DNA from: Methylocystis sp.
GTDB lineage: Bacteria > Pseudomonadota > Alphaproteobacteria > Rhizobiales > Beijerinckiaceae
Length of the DNA stretch: 64,000 nt
Direction of reading: 5' to 3'
Assembly (NCBI GenBank): GCA_002929055.1
Contig: PERY01000009.1
Span: forward strand, 1 to 64,000
Under the pieces are notes generated by a model, which was given only the letters and a program-made list of their open reading frames with translations, was not told where the DNA came from and made no database searches. This document shows, in pieces, positions 17,097-28,834 of the stretch. Numbering within the stretch: position 1 is the first letter of the stretch; the number at the start of each line of letters is the position of its first letter. Position numbers and translations under genes: made by a program.

Positions 17097-18893
17097 ATGC
17101 CCCTGCCACTCGAAGCGCGTACGCTGCTCAAATCCGTCTTCGGCTATGACGATTTCCGGCCCGGCCAGGCGGAGATCGTCGCCGCCGTGCTCGACGGCGG
17201 GCCGGTGCTCGCGGTCATGCCGACAGGCAGCGGCAAGTCCATGTGCTACCAGCTTCCGGCGATCATCGAGGATGCGCTGACCGTCGTGGTCTCGCCGCTC
17301 ATCGCGCTGATGCGCGATCAGGTGCAGCAGATGCGCGCGCTCGGGATCAGCGCGGCGACTCTCAACTCCATGAACAGCCCGCAGGAGAACGACGACGCCC
17401 GCCGCGCCATGCGCGAGGGCGAACTGCGCCTGCTTTTCATATCGCCCGAAAGGCTCGCGATGGACGGCCTCGTCGCCGAGTTGCGCCGCGCGAACCCCCG
17501 CCGTCTCGCCATCGACGAAGCGCATTGCGTCTCGGAGTGGGGCCATGATTTCCGTCCGGAATATCGCGAGATCGGCCGCGCCGCCGAGGCGCTGGGCGAT
17601 ATTCAGGTGATCGGCCTCACCGCCACAGCCGACGCCGCAACGCGCGAAGACGTTGCGCGGCGGCTCTTTCCCTCGCCGCCGCAGCTCTTCCTGCACAGCT
17701 TCGACAGGCCGAACATTGCCCTGAACTTCGCCCTGAAGGACCAGCCACGCCGACAGCTTTCGGGTTTTCTGGAGCGCCACAAGGGGGAGAGCGGCATCAT
17801 TTATTGTTCGTCGCGCAAACGCACGGAAGAGTTCGCCGCCTATTTTGCAGAGCAAGGCTATGACGCGCTGACCTATCACGCAGGACTCGAACAGGAGACG
17901 CGCAACCGCAACGGCGACCGTTTTCTGCGCGAAGATGGCGTGATCGCCGTCGCCACCATCGCCTTCGGCATGGGCGTCAACAAGCCGGACGTGCGTTTCG
18001 TCGCTCATGCCGACATGCCGTCCTCTGTGGAAAGCTATTATCAGGAGATCGGCCGCGCGGGCCGCGACGGCCTGCCCGCCGATACGCTGACGCTCTACTC
18101 TCTCGACGACATGGCCTTCCGCCGCCGTCAGATCGACGAAAAGCAGATCGGCGAGGAACGCCGCCGCATCGAGCAGGATCGCTTCTCTGCCCTGGCGACG
18201 CTCTGCGAGACGCCGCGCTGCCGCCGCCAGACGCTGCTCGCTTACTTTGCCGAAGAGGCGCCGGCCTGCGGGCGTTGCGACGTCTGCCAGGGCAAGGTCG
18301 CCGTCTTCGACGGCGCGATCCCCGCGCAAAAGGCGCTCTCCGCCGTTTATCGCACCGGCCAGCGCTTTGGCGCGGGCCATCTGGCCGACGTGCTGCGCGG
18401 CGAGGCGAGCGACACCGTGCGCCGCCACGGACACGACGCGATCAAGACCTTCGGCGCCGGCAAGGAACATTCGAAAGCCGAATGGTCTTCGATCCTGCGC
18501 CAGCTCTTCGCCGCCGGAGCGTTGCAGACGGCGAGCGCGGAGCATGGTGGCTTTGCGTTGACGCCAAAGGGCGAGGACATACTCTTCGGCCGCGCTGCGA
18601 TCCTGCTGCGCAGCGATCCCGCGACGAAGCGGGAGCGCCGCAAGCAGGACACGGAGCATCTGGATGAAGTGACCGACCGCATCCTCACGGCGCTCAAGCG
18701 CAAGCGGCGCGAACTGGCGCAGGCGGAAGGCGTGCCCGCTTACGTCATCTTCGCCGACCGCACGCTGATCGACATGGCCGAGAAGCGCCCCGCGACGCTG
18801 GATGAGATGCTCGCGGTGCATGGCGTCGGTGAGCGCAAGCTGGCGCAATATGGGGATGCGTTTCTGGAGGCGCTGGAGCAGGCGCTGCGGTAG
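17097..18893 (+). CDS. recQ: ATP-dependent DNA helicase RecQ
   Basis: About 598 residues, 3'-5' helicase acting in recombination repair. Walker A PTGSGKSMCYQLP, DEAH box with IDEAHCVSEWGHDFRPEY, helicase motifs V/VI in GFGMGVNKPDVRFVAH and QEIGRAGRDG. The zinc-binding region has CxxC in CGRCDVCQ, a winged-helix RQC domain follows, and a C-terminal HRDC domain begins near AEGVPAYVIFADRTL. Length is that of E. coli RecQ (609). ATG 17097 is used; the frame also contains an adjoining GTG one codon earlier. Confidence 0.97.
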   Translation: MPLPLEARTLLKSVFGYDDFRPGQAEIVAAVLDGGPVLAVMPTGSGKSMCYQLPAIIEDALTVVVSPLIALMRDQVQQMRALGISAATLNSMNSPQENDDARRAMREGELRLLFISPERLAMDGLVAELRRANPRRLAIDEAHCVSEWGHDFRPEYREIGRAAEALGDIQVIGLTATADAATREDVARRLFPSPPQLFLHSFDRPNIALNFALKDQPRRQLSGFLERHKGESGIIYCSSRKRTEEFAAYFAEQGYDALTYHAGLEQETRNRNGDRFLREDGVIAVATIAFGMGVNKPDVRFVAHADMPSSVESYYQEIGRAGRDGLPADTLTLYSLDDMAFRRRQIDEKQIGEERRRIEQDRFSALATLCETPRCRRQTLLAYFAEEAPACGRCDVCQGKVAVFDGAIPAQKALSAVYRTGQRFGAGHLADVLRGEASDTVRRHGHDAIKTFGAGKEHSKAEWSSILRQLFAAGALQTASAEHGGFALTPKGEDILFGRAAILLRSDPATKRERRKQDTEHLDEVTDRILTALKRKRRELAQAEGVPAYVIFADRTLIDMAEKRPATLDEMLAVHGVGERKLAQYGDAFLEALEQALR

Positions 18894-18926
18894 GCGCGAG
18901 CGCCGGCGGCCTCCAAAAGACCGCTC

Positions 18927-19002
18927 CGTCATTGCGAGCGCAGCGAAGCAATCCAGAACCCGGCCCGCTGCTCTGGATTGCTTCGCTTCGCTCGCAATGA
19001 CG
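18927..19002. repeat. Palindromic element, family A copy 3
   Basis: The most regular copy: short arms on both sides, CGTCATTGCGAGCGCAGCG on the left and CTTCGCTTCGCTCGCAATGACG on the right in mirrored form, with inner CAATCCAGA/CTGGATTG arms. Positioned between recQ and the GST gene on the same strand; transcription through it would give a long hairpin. Confidence 0.92.
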
Positions 19003-19064
19003 GGGGCCGCAAGTCCCTTGGCGCCCCGGTTGCAAATTCCCCGCAACCGAAAGGCGCCGACCCC

Positions 19065-19670
19065 ATGAAATTCTACATGACGCCGGGCTCCTGCTCGACC
19101 GGCATCCACATTCTGCTCGAGGAAATCGGCCTCGTTTTCGAGGCTTGCGTTCTCAATCTGCCACGCGGCGACCACCTCGCGCCGGACTATCTCGCCATCA
19201 ATCCGCACGGCACGATCCCGACGCTGGTGCGCGACGACGGAACCGCCTTGACCGATTTCGTCAGCATTGCGACATGGCTGGCGCAAAGCTACCCGCGCCG
19301 CAAGCTCCTGCCCGACGACCCGGTCCTTGCGGACGAGGCGCGCGCCCTGCTCGACTTCTGCACCCGCCATATCCACGGCGAGGGTTTCCGCCGCGTCTTC
19401 ACCCCCGACCGCTATGGCCCCGATCCGGACGCGACCATCGCCGAAGGTCACGCCATCGCCGCCTCCGCCTTCGAGGCCGTCGACCGCGAGATCGCTGGCC
19501 GGGAATATGCGGCGGGCGCCTTCTCCATCGCCGACGCCGCGCTGTTCTATGTCGAGTTCTGGGCCGACAAGGTCGGCATGCGCCTGCCGCCGCATTGCCT
19601 CGCCCATTACCAGCGAATGAAGTCACGGCCCGCCGTGCGTCAGGTGCTGGCGGAGGAGGGCTATCGCTGA
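19065..19670 (+). CDS. Glutathione S-transferase family protein
   Basis: A 201-residue cytosolic GST. The thioredoxin-fold N-terminal domain begins MKFYMTPGSCSTGIHILLEE (catalytic Ser/Cys region) and includes the cis-Pro motif NPHGTIPTLV and the glutathione-binding TDFVSIATWL. The helical C-terminal domain contains FSIADAALFYVEFW, the usual N-capping/hydrophobic-staple segment. Resembles the beta/theta-type GSTs abundant in alphaproteobacteria; the substrate is unknown. Start ATG 19065; the upstream frame runs through the family A repeat. Confidence 0.87.
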   Translation: MKFYMTPGSCSTGIHILLEEIGLVFEACVLNLPRGDHLAPDYLAINPHGTIPTLVRDDGTALTDFVSIATWLAQSYPRRKLLPDDPVLADEARALLDFCTRHIHGEGFRRVFTPDRYGPDPDATIAEGHAIAASAFEAVDREIAGREYAAGAFSIADAALFYVEFWADKVGMRLPPHCLAHYQRMKSRPAVRQVLAEEGYR

Positions 19671-22271
<2,601 letters not shown>

Positions 22272-22345
22272 GAAGTTTGTATTGTTATCGGATCACGCAA
22301 GATGCGCAGCGTGTCGGCTGCAACTGCACGCCTGACGAGGGACGA

Positions 22346-22588
22346 ATGAGAATCGCCTTCGTCATCGCCGTTTTTGCCGCGCTCACACAGGTTGCGTTCG
22401 CCGAAGTCCGCTTCGGCAAGGATGTTTTCATCGGCGGCCACGACGCCTCCAACCAGACCTTCAACAGCCAGCGCCGCGGCGAATATTACCTCTATAACGG
22501 CAAGCCCCCGCATGAGGGCTGCGCATGGCGCGCGAATGGCGACGGCTCGCGCACGAAGGTCTGTCATCTGCAATCCCGGCGTCGATGA
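22346..22588 (+). CDS. Small secreted protein of unknown function
   Basis: An 80-residue protein with a clear Sec signal peptide (MRIAFVIAVFAALTQVAFA, cleavage after AFA) and a 61-residue mature part that contains two cysteines (GCAW and KVCHL), possibly forming one disulphide. No family recognised. Its stop codon overlaps the start of the ferredoxin-like gene by 4 bp (ATGA), implying co-translation. The open frame extends upstream to 22277, but that part looks non-coding. Confidence 0.6.
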   Translation: MRIAFVIAVFAALTQVAFAEVRFGKDVFIGGHDASNQTFNSQRRGEYYLYNGKPPHEGCAWRANGDGSRTKVCHLQSRRR

Positions 22589-22848
22589 GCGCTGCCCGCC
22601 TCCTCGTCTGCGTCGGCCCCAATTGCGACGCCAGGGGCCGCGGGCGCGCCTTGCTGGCGGAGGTTCAGGCCGCGCTCGCCGCGACCTTTCCCGACGAACT
22701 CGCCGACGGGCGCCTCAAGCTCTCCACGCGCGATTGCCTGCGCCTTTGCACGCGCGATCCTGTCGTGCGGATCGAGCCCTCGGGAGATGCGTTTTCAGAC
22801 CCGGAGATCGACGACTTGATGAGCGAGATCGCGGTGGCCCTGAAATAG
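22585..22848 (+). CDS. (2Fe-2S) ferredoxin-like thioredoxin-fold protein
   Basis: An 87-residue protein with two Cys pairs placed as in thioredoxin-like [2Fe-2S] ferredoxins: VCVGPNC near the N terminus and DCLRLCTRDP about 40 residues later. The segment LCTRDPVVRIEPSG matches the C-terminal half of the fold, where the cluster ligands sit in adjacent loops. Such proteins occur with cobalamin and hydrogenase genes but also alone. The first pair spacing (C-x4-C) is shorter than in the classic members, so cluster binding is an inference. Coupled to the secreted protein upstream. Confidence 0.65.
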   Translation: MSAARLLVCVGPNCDARGRGRALLAEVQAALAATFPDELADGRLKLSTRDCLRLCTRDPVVRIEPSGDAFSDPEIDDLMSEIAVALK

Positions 22849-22866
22849 TTTTCGCGGCGCTCCAAA

Positions 22867-22973
22867 CGTCATGGCCGGGCTTGTCCCGCCATCCACGCCG
22901 GGACGTTGCACGTTCAATCCAAAATGATCGCAGCTGCGTTGCGTGGATGCCCGCGACAAGCGCGGGCATGACG
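22867..22973. repeat. Palindromic element, family B copy 1
   Basis: Starts CGTCATGGCCGGGCTTGTCC and ends GACAAGCGCGGGCATGACG; inner arms CATCCACGC and GCGTGGATG flank a 44-bp variable centre. Lies between the ferredoxin-like gene and the DUF2269 gene. A second copy at 54701-54808 shares both ends and the inner arms. Confidence 0.9.
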
Positions 22974-22989
22974 CGGAGAGGCAGGCCCC

Positions 22990-23463
22990 TCAAAACTGCG
23001 GCTTCGCCACCATCAGCCAGAAGATCACGAGCATGGCGATGAAGGCCGGCCAGCCGAGCGCGAACCACCATCGGAAGTAACGCTTATAGAGCGGCGGCAG
23101 CGGCGCGCCGGTCTCCAGACATTCCTCCGCGATACGCGCCATCTTCACCTGCAGCCACACCACCGGCAGCCAGCAGGCGCCGACGAAGACGTAGAGGGCG
23201 ATCGAGGCCAATATCCAATGGCTGTCGAGCGGCCAGCCCTGCTCCAGCGCAAGCGCGACGCCCGTCACAGGCTGGATGATCACGGCGGGCGTCGTGAATA
23301 TCCAGTCGGCCAGAACGACATTCTTGTTGCCTGTGACGATGGCGCGAAGATCGCCGCGAAGATTGCTCGCAAGCCCGTGAAACGCCGTGCCGAGCCCCGT
23401 GCCGAACAGCACCGTCGAACTCAAGATATGAACCCATTTGAGAAGCGTGACGTCGAACATCAT
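22990..23463 (-). CDS. DUF2269-family integral membrane protein
   Basis: A 157-residue protein with four predicted membrane helices: LLKWVHILSSTVLFGTGLG, TTPAVIIQPVTGVALAL, WILASIALYVFVGACWLPVV and FALGWPAFIAMLVIFWLMV. It matches DUF2269, with the family His in KWVHI and the basic loop LYKRYFRWWFALGWP. Function unknown. Its ATG overlaps the end of the SDR-DoxX gene (ATGA), so the two membrane proteins are made together. Such pairs are common in alphaproteobacteria and suggest a joint membrane role, possibly redox related. Confidence 0.85.
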   Translation of the reverse strand: MMFDVTLLKWVHILSSTVLFGTGLGTAFHGLASNLRGDLRAIVTGNKNVVLADWIFTTPAVIIQPVTGVALALEQGWPLDSHWILASIALYVFVGACWLPVVWLQVKMARIAEECLETGAPLPPLYKRYFRWWFALGWPAFIAMLVIFWLMVAKPQF

Positions 23464-24704
23464 TCCGCCTCCAGGGCCATCATCACAAGAATCGCCGCCG
23501 CGATCGGGAGGTTTTTCAGGATAGGTCCGAAAGGATGCAGCCAGAAATCATTCGGTAGCCGCGCAGCGAGCAGCGTGAAGATCGCCATGGTGGCAAGTTG
23601 CAGCCCGCCGACAAGGACCGGCCGCCAGCCTCGCAATAGCTGCACGCCAAGAAAGAGATCGACCGCCGCGCCGCCGTAGAGCGCCGTCGTCGCCACTGCG
23701 CCGGTGAGGCCGATGAGCCCCAGCATGTGATAGCTGTTCTGGATCGGATAAAGCCCGAAGGAGAGAAGGCCCGTCGCGATCCACAAAAGCGCGAGGCTCC
23801 AGCGCAGCACGGAGCGCAGGAAGAAGAGTCGCGCCGCCATGCGGTCAGCTTCGGAGGCGGGCTCCTGCGCGAGCGCAATGCGCAGATCGCGCGGCGGGCG
23901 CCCCAGCACGGCGGTCAGCGGCGCAGGATCGGAGACATTGCCACGCGACAGCATCTTGATGACGTCGGGGTTGAGCGGACCGCTCGTGAAGCGCCCGCCG
24001 ACGCGCGTCGCAAATTCGAAAAGGCGGTCGGGGATGCGCACGGAGCCGGTGGGCGGCAAGCCGAGCCAGTTGCGCAGGATCCGCGTCAGTTCGAAGGCGC
24101 TCATCGGCTCCGGGCCGACCACGTCGATGGTGCGCGGCGAGGCGGCGCCCCCCGCGAGACGGGCCACAAGCTCGGCGAGATCGTCGACATGGACGGGCTG
24201 GAAGCGCCAGTCGTCGCGCCCGATGCGCGGCAGCGCCGGCAGCGCGGCGGAAGCGAGAAGCCAGGCCGTGCTGGCGCCGCCCCGCCCCACAACCACCGAT
24301 GGACGCAGCACCCGCCAGTCGAGACGCGCGCCATGCGGATCGGCGTCGGCGAAGAAGGCCTCCGCCGACCCCTTGCTGCGCTGATAATCCGTCTCCCCCT
24401 GAGGGGCGGCGCCCAGCGCCGAGATATGGATGAAACGCGCCGCCCCGGCCGCGATGCAGGCGGAAAATAGTCGCATGGCGCCTTCCGCGTGGACAGCGTC
24501 CATCGTGTTGCCGCCCTCGTCGCGGACGAGGCCTGCGCAGTTCACGACGACATCGAATCCCCGCACCTTTTCGCGCAGGTGCGCGGCGTCGTCGCGCGCG
24601 ATGTCGACCGCTCGCCGGCCGGCCGCCATCACGTCATGGCCCTCGGCCAACAGGCGTCCCGTGATATGGCGGCCGATGAAGCCGGTTCCGCCGATGATAA
24701 GCAT
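23460..24704 (-). CDS. NAD(P)-binding SDR fused to DoxX-like membrane domain
   Basis: About 414 residues. The N-terminal 290 form an atypical/extended SDR with the nucleotide motif MLIIGGTGFIGRHI, the segment VVNCAGLVRD, and VGPEPMSAFELTRIL in the substrate region; it resembles NDUFA9-like and YwnB-like proteins. From about residue 300 four membrane helices make a DoxX-like domain (LRWSLALLWIATGLLSFGLY onward). Start is ambiguous: ATG 24704 gives the family start, but the only good ribosome site (AAGGAG, about 24716-24721) is better spaced for an in-frame TTG at 24713. Likely transcribed with DUF2269. Confidence 0.85.
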   Translation of the reverse strand: MLIIGGTGFIGRHITGRLLAEGHDVMAAGRRAVDIARDDAAHLREKVRGFDVVVNCAGLVRDEGGNTMDAVHAEGAMRLFSACIAAGAARFIHISALGAAPQGETDYQRSKGSAEAFFADADPHGARLDWRVLRPSVVVGRGGASTAWLLASAALPALPRIGRDDWRFQPVHVDDLAELVARLAGGAASPRTIDVVGPEPMSAFELTRILRNWLGLPPTGSVRIPDRLFEFATRVGGRFTSGPLNPDVIKMLSRGNVSDPAPLTAVLGRPPRDLRIALAQEPASEADRMAARLFFLRSVLRWSLALLWIATGLLSFGLYPIQNSYHMLGLIGLTGAVATTALYGGAAVDLFLGVQLLRGWRPVLVGGLQLATMAIFTLLAARLPNDFWLHPFGPILKNLPIAAAILVMMALEAE

Positions 24705-24814
24705 TCGCGCCAAAAGCGTCTCCTTTCGCGCGTGAAGGCAAGCCGCCGCCAACCATATAGGCCCCTCCCCCGCGCCCGCCCTGCGTTTTGGGCGATTTCA
24801 TGCGATAAGGAGGC

Positions 24815-25981
24815 ATGTCGACGATTCGAAATGCATTCGATCCGGGCTTTGGCGTTTACGTCCACTGGCCGTTCTGCCTCTCGAAGTGCCCCTATTGCGA
24901 TTTCAACAGCCATGTCCGCCGAGGCGACGTGGATGAAGACCGGTTCGTCGAGGCCTTCTCGGTGGAGCTGGCGCATCGGGCGAAGCTCGCGCCGGGTCGG
25001 GAGGTGCGCTCCGTGTTCTTCGGCGGCGGCACGCCTTCGCTGATGTCCCCCTCGACGGTCGAGGCCATACTGGGCCAGATCGCCAGGAACTGGACGATCG
25101 CCAGGGACGTCGAGGTGACGCTCGAGGCCAATCCCACCAGCGTCGAGGCGTCGCGCTTCAAGGGCTTCAAGGCGGCGGGCGTCAACCGCGTCTCGATGGG
25201 CCTGCAGGCCCTCAACGACATCGACCTCAAGGCGCTGGGCCGCCAGCATTCCGTCGCAGAGTCGCTGATGGCGCTCGACGTGGCGAACTCGGTCTTCGAG
25301 CGCACCTCCTTCGATCTGATCTACGGCCGCACCGGCCAGACCGCCGCCGCATGGCGCAAGGAGCTTGACCTCGCGCTCACCCGCGCGCCCGAGCATGTCT
25401 CGCTCTACCAGCTCACCATCGAGCCGGACACCATGTTCGAGCGCATGGTCAACGCCGGCAAGATGACGGTCCCGGACGTGGACACCCAGCGCGCGCTGTG
25501 GGACGTCACGCAGGAAATCACCGCGCGGCACGGCCTGCCCTCCTACGAGGTCTCCAACCATGCGCGCCCCGGCGCCGAGTGCCGGCACAATCTCGTTTAT
25601 TGGCGCTATGGCGAATATGCCGGCGTCGGTCCCGGCGCCCATGGCAGGCTCGTGACGACACGCGGTCGCCGCGCCCAGGGCTGCGAGCGCCATCCAGAAA
25701 TGTGGCTCACCTGCGTGGAGACCGAAGGCCACGGCATCGTCGAAGACGAGTTGCTGAACCCGGAGCAGGAGGGCGACGAGTTTCTGCTGATGGGCCTGCG
25801 CCTTCGCGAAGGCATTGATCCGCAGCGCTATTTCCTGCTCACTGGCAAGAAGCTGTCGCAATCGCGCATCAGCGAACTCATCGGCGACGGCCTCGTCGAG
25901 GTCACACGCGAGAACCGGCTGCGGGTGAGTTCGGAGGGATTTCCCGTGCTCGACGCCGTTGTCGCCGATCTCGCGGCCTGA
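24815..25981 (+). CDS. hemW: Radical SAM family heme chaperone HemW
   Basis: A 388-residue radical SAM protein with the CxxxCxxC cluster in HWPFCLSKCPYCDFNSH and the extra Phe-Asn following it that is typical of HemW. FFGGGTPSLM and EANPTSVEASRFKGF are the SAM-binding region, and GVGPGAHGRL belongs to the C-terminal part. HemW carries heme to respiratory enzymes and lacks coproporphyrinogen oxidase activity, despite frequent annotation as HemN. In many proteobacteria it follows rdgB/rph; here it stands alone between the SDR gene (divergent) and a small glycine-rich gene. Confidence 0.92.
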   Translation: MSTIRNAFDPGFGVYVHWPFCLSKCPYCDFNSHVRRGDVDEDRFVEAFSVELAHRAKLAPGREVRSVFFGGGTPSLMSPSTVEAILGQIARNWTIARDVEVTLEANPTSVEASRFKGFKAAGVNRVSMGLQALNDIDLKALGRQHSVAESLMALDVANSVFERTSFDLIYGRTGQTAAAWRKELDLALTRAPEHVSLYQLTIEPDTMFERMVNAGKMTVPDVDTQRALWDVTQEITARHGLPSYEVSNHARPGAECRHNLVYWRYGEYAGVGPGAHGRLVTTRGRRAQGCERHPEMWLTCVETEGHGIVEDELLNPEQEGDEFLLMGLRLREGIDPQRYFLLTGKKLSQSRISELIGDGLVEVTRENRLRVSSEGFPVLDAVVADLAA

Positions 25982-26084
25982 TCGCGTCTGACGGTCAAGT
26001 CGACATATAGCAAAACCTTGGGTAGAATTTTTGCGCTGACGCAGCCTTGCTGTGCATCAGATTAGTCTCTTTGGAGAATCCCGT

Positions 26085-26378
26085 ATGTCCATTCTCACAG
26101 ACATTCTTGTTCAGGCCGTCGCGGGCGCGCTCGGCGGCAAGGCGGCCGGCAAGGCGCAGAAGAGTGAAAACGCCATTGGCGACCTGATCAGCGGGGCGCT
26201 CGGCGGCGGACTCGGCGGCCAATTGCTCAGCACGATCATCCCCTCTCTCGCCGGCGCGGCGAGCGGCGGCGGCGGCTTCGATCTTGGCGTCATGCTCGGT
26301 CAGGCTGTCGGCGGCGGCGTGACGGGCGCGGTGGTCACGATGCTCTACAATGTCCTGAAAAAGCGCTTTGTCGGCTAA
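26085..26378 (+). CDS. Small glycine-rich hydrophobic protein, unknown
   Basis: A 97-residue protein starting at ATG 26085 behind GGAG. It has glycine-zipper-like stretches (AVAGALGGKAAGKA, SGALGGGLGGQLLS, LGQAVGGGVTGAVV), like membrane-inserting or oligomerising segments. No signal peptide is evident. No known family recognised. The ORF opens upstream at 26052, but the ribosome site favours 26085. It ends 2 bp before the ligD stop (convergent). Confidence 0.6.
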   Translation: MSILTDILVQAVAGALGGKAAGKAQKSENAIGDLISGALGGGLGGQLLSTIIPSLAGAASGGGGFDLGVMLGQAVGGGVTGAVVTMLYNVLKKRFVG

Positions 26379-26380
26379 GG

Positions 26381-28831
26381 CTAGGCGCCGCGCTCCCGCA
26401 TGAAGGCGAGGGCGGCGGGAGCGATCGTCTGGCGCGCGTCGAAAAAACCGCGCCATTCGTCCCCTGCGGAAAGAGCGTCGCGGATGTTGAAGGCCCCGGC
26501 GCTTTCGATAACGGCGAGCGCTTTCCATGAAAGAGGCGTCGCCACTGTCGCGCCAGGCCGCGCGCGAAGCGACCAGGGCAGAATAGCGGTCGCGGTCCTC
26601 TTGTTGCGCAGCCAGTCGATATAGATGCGGCCCGCGCGACGCCGCTTGCTCATGTTTGCGACGAAGCGCCTGGGCTCCTGCAGCGCAAGGCCGCGCGCAA
26701 AGCCCGCCGCGAAGATTTCCGTATCGGCGTAAGTGAGTGCGCGGTCGAGCGGCGCCACGATATGCACGCCCTTGCCGCCCGTGATCATCGGCCAGGATTC
26801 GAGACCGATTTCTTTCAGATAGGCGCGGATGTCTGCCGCCGCCTTCCGCACCTCACGAAAAGGCAGTTCTTCGTCCGGATCGAGATCGAAGACCATTCGG
26901 TCGGGCCGGTCGAGATCGCTGGCCAGCGACATCCAGCCATGAATTTCGATGGCGCCGAATTGCGCCGCCGTATGCAGGCCGAGCGCGCCGTCGAGCGCGA
27001 TATAGGGCTCGTCGTCGTCCGGCACTTTCAATATCCCCTTCGCCATGCCCTTGAGCGGATGGCGCTGGAAGAAGAGCTCCTCGATCGTGTCCGGCGCGCG
27101 CAGGAGACTGACGGGGCGGTTCAAGAGATGAGGGAGCATGCGCGGCGCGGCGGCGGCGTAATAGTCCGCAATCTCGCCTTTCGTTATTCCATCCGCCGGA
27201 AAGACGACGCGATCCGCATGAGTGACGCGCGAAGGCTTGGGGGGATCGGCCGGCGCCGCGCGTTGCTGCTTCATCCGCATGTCTTCGCGAACCCCCAGAA
27301 AGCGCGCCTGCCGCATCTGTCCGTCCATCGTCCAGCCGCCGAAGCGCACTTCCGCCGAAAAAGGCTTGGCCAAAAAGACCGAGCCTTTCGGGGCCTTGTC
27401 GAGCGCCGCAATGTTCGGACGTCGGACAGCGCGCTTTGCAAGAAACGGCGCGAGCGCGCCACGCATCTGCGCGCCATAGCCCGTCCCGATGCGGCCCACG
27501 TAACGCAGCCCTTCCGGCGTCTCCTTGGCGGCGATCAGCGATGCGAAGGATTCGCCTTTGTCAGATGGGCGGTAGCCGACGATCAACACGTCCTCGCGAA
27601 AGTCGCCCTTGATCTTCAGCCAATCGGAAAAGCGTCCGCTGCGGTAGCGCCTGTCGCCGCGCTTGGCGATGATCCCCTCCGCGCCCGCTTGCGTCGCCTC
27701 GCGGAACACGCGCTCGCCGTCTCCCTCTATGAAGTCGCCGTAGCGGATCGCGCCGGCATTGTGTTCGAGCAGCTTTTTCAGGCGCTCCTTGCGGCTGCGG
27801 AGCGGCTGCGACCGCAAGTCCTCTTCATCCAGCGCCAGGAGATCAAAAGCGACGAACTCCACGCGGTCCGCGTGGCCGGTCTCCAGCGCGGAAACAAGCA
27901 TGGCGAAATCGGAGAGCCCTTTTTCATCGAAGACCACAGCCTCGCCGTCGAGCAGCGCATTGCGGCAGGGCAGCGCAAAAGCGGCGCGCGCGAGGCCATT
28001 GAAACGTTTCGTCCAATCGAGCCCGGTGCGCGTGTAGACCACCGCGCCGTCGGCGCCCGTCGCCAGCTCGAGCCGGTAGCCGTCGTATTTGAGCTCGAAA
28101 ATCCAGTCGTCGCCAGTTGGCGCGCGCTCGGCGGTTTCGCAAAGCTGCGGCGGGACGAAGGGCGGCGTCGGCGCGCTGGCGATAGGCTTATCCGACCAAT
28201 AAGCGGCCTTGGCGCGCGCCGCGGGCGCCTTGCGCCGCTTCGCCCTGGCGCCACGCTCGATCTCTTCGCGCGTGCGTCCCGTGGCGACGCTCGCATCAAA
28301 GCGCGCGACGAGGCTTTCGTCCTCCTCAGCAAAGGCGTCGCGCTCCTTCACCAGCAGCCAGTTCTCGGCCTTTTCGCGAGACTTCATGCGCACGAGCGCC
28401 CAGCCGCCGCGCATGCGCTCGCCATGCGCGATGAATTTTATTTCGCCTTTCTCCAGCGCTTCCAGAGGATCGCCGTTCTGCGGCTCGTAAGTCGCGTCCT
28501 CCCACAGCATCACCGTGCCGCCGCCATATTCGCCCTTGGGGATCAGGCCTTCGAAATCGCCATAGTCGAGCGGGTGGTCTTCCGTGCGGACGGCGAGGCG
28601 CTTGTCCGCGGGGTTCGCGGAAGGGCCGCGCGTGACGGCCCAGCTTTTCAGGACGCCATCCATCTCGAGCCGCAGATCGTAATGTTCGCGCCGAGCAAAG
28701 TGCCGCTGCACGACGAGACGGGGCGCGCTCCCGCGCGATGCGCCGCCCTGCGGCTCGGGCGTCGTCGAGAAATCCCGCCTGGCGCGATAGGCGGCGAGTT
28801 TGTCGCCTTCGCGCTGCCGACGCGCAGACAT
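26381..28831 (-). CDS. ligD: ATP-dependent DNA ligase LigD (PE-ligase-polymerase)
   Basis: An 816-residue NHEJ enzyme. Domain order from the N terminus: 3'-phosphoesterase (VQRHFARREHYDLRLEMDG with its catalytic His cluster, then GDFEGLIPKGEYGGGTVMLW), ATP-dependent ligase (nucleotidyl-acceptor Lys in ELKYDGYRLELATG, then GEAVVFDEKG), and an archaeo-eukaryotic primase-type polymerase (HADRVVFPADGITKGEI, metal-binding MVFDLDPDEELPF, SMITGGKGVHIV-type WPMITGGKGVHIVAPL). This order matches Pseudomonas LigD rather than Mycobacterium. ku is 4 bp upstream in transcription order, so the pair is one operon that repairs double-strand breaks, especially in non-growing cells. Confidence 0.97.
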   Translation of the reverse strand: MSARRQREGDKLAAYRARRDFSTTPEPQGGASRGSAPRLVVQRHFARREHYDLRLEMDGVLKSWAVTRGPSANPADKRLAVRTEDHPLDYGDFEGLIPKGEYGGGTVMLWEDATYEPQNGDPLEALEKGEIKFIAHGERMRGGWALVRMKSREKAENWLLVKERDAFAEEDESLVARFDASVATGRTREEIERGARAKRRKAPAARAKAAYWSDKPIASAPTPPFVPPQLCETAERAPTGDDWIFELKYDGYRLELATGADGAVVYTRTGLDWTKRFNGLARAAFALPCRNALLDGEAVVFDEKGLSDFAMLVSALETGHADRVEFVAFDLLALDEEDLRSQPLRSRKERLKKLLEHNAGAIRYGDFIEGDGERVFREATQAGAEGIIAKRGDRRYRSGRFSDWLKIKGDFREDVLIVGYRPSDKGESFASLIAAKETPEGLRYVGRIGTGYGAQMRGALAPFLAKRAVRRPNIAALDKAPKGSVFLAKPFSAEVRFGGWTMDGQMRQARFLGVREDMRMKQQRAAPADPPKPSRVTHADRVVFPADGITKGEIADYYAAAAPRMLPHLLNRPVSLLRAPDTIEELFFQRHPLKGMAKGILKVPDDDEPYIALDGALGLHTAAQFGAIEIHGWMSLASDLDRPDRMVFDLDPDEELPFREVRKAAADIRAYLKEIGLESWPMITGGKGVHIVAPLDRALTYADTEIFAAGFARGLALQEPRRFVANMSKRRRAGRIYIDWLRNKRTATAILPWSLRARPGATVATPLSWKALAVIESAGAFNIRDALSAGDEWRGFFDARQTIAPAALAFMRERGA

Positions 28832-28834
28832 GGC

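Noticed and set aside
15599-19002. CRISPR-like array from repeated CATTGCGAG motifs
   Set aside because: The repeats are single palindromes 1-2 kb apart in intergenic gaps, with no regular spacers and no cas genes.
17079-19607. 842-aa open frame antisense to recQ and the GST gene
   Set aside because: Long antisense frame caused by high third-position GC; composition is Arg/Ala/Gly/His-rich with no domain, while the plus strand has RecQ.
23460-24704. Complex I subunit NDUFA9 homologue
   Set aside because: The SDR part is similar, but fusion to a DoxX-like membrane domain and pairing with DUF2269 point to a different protein.
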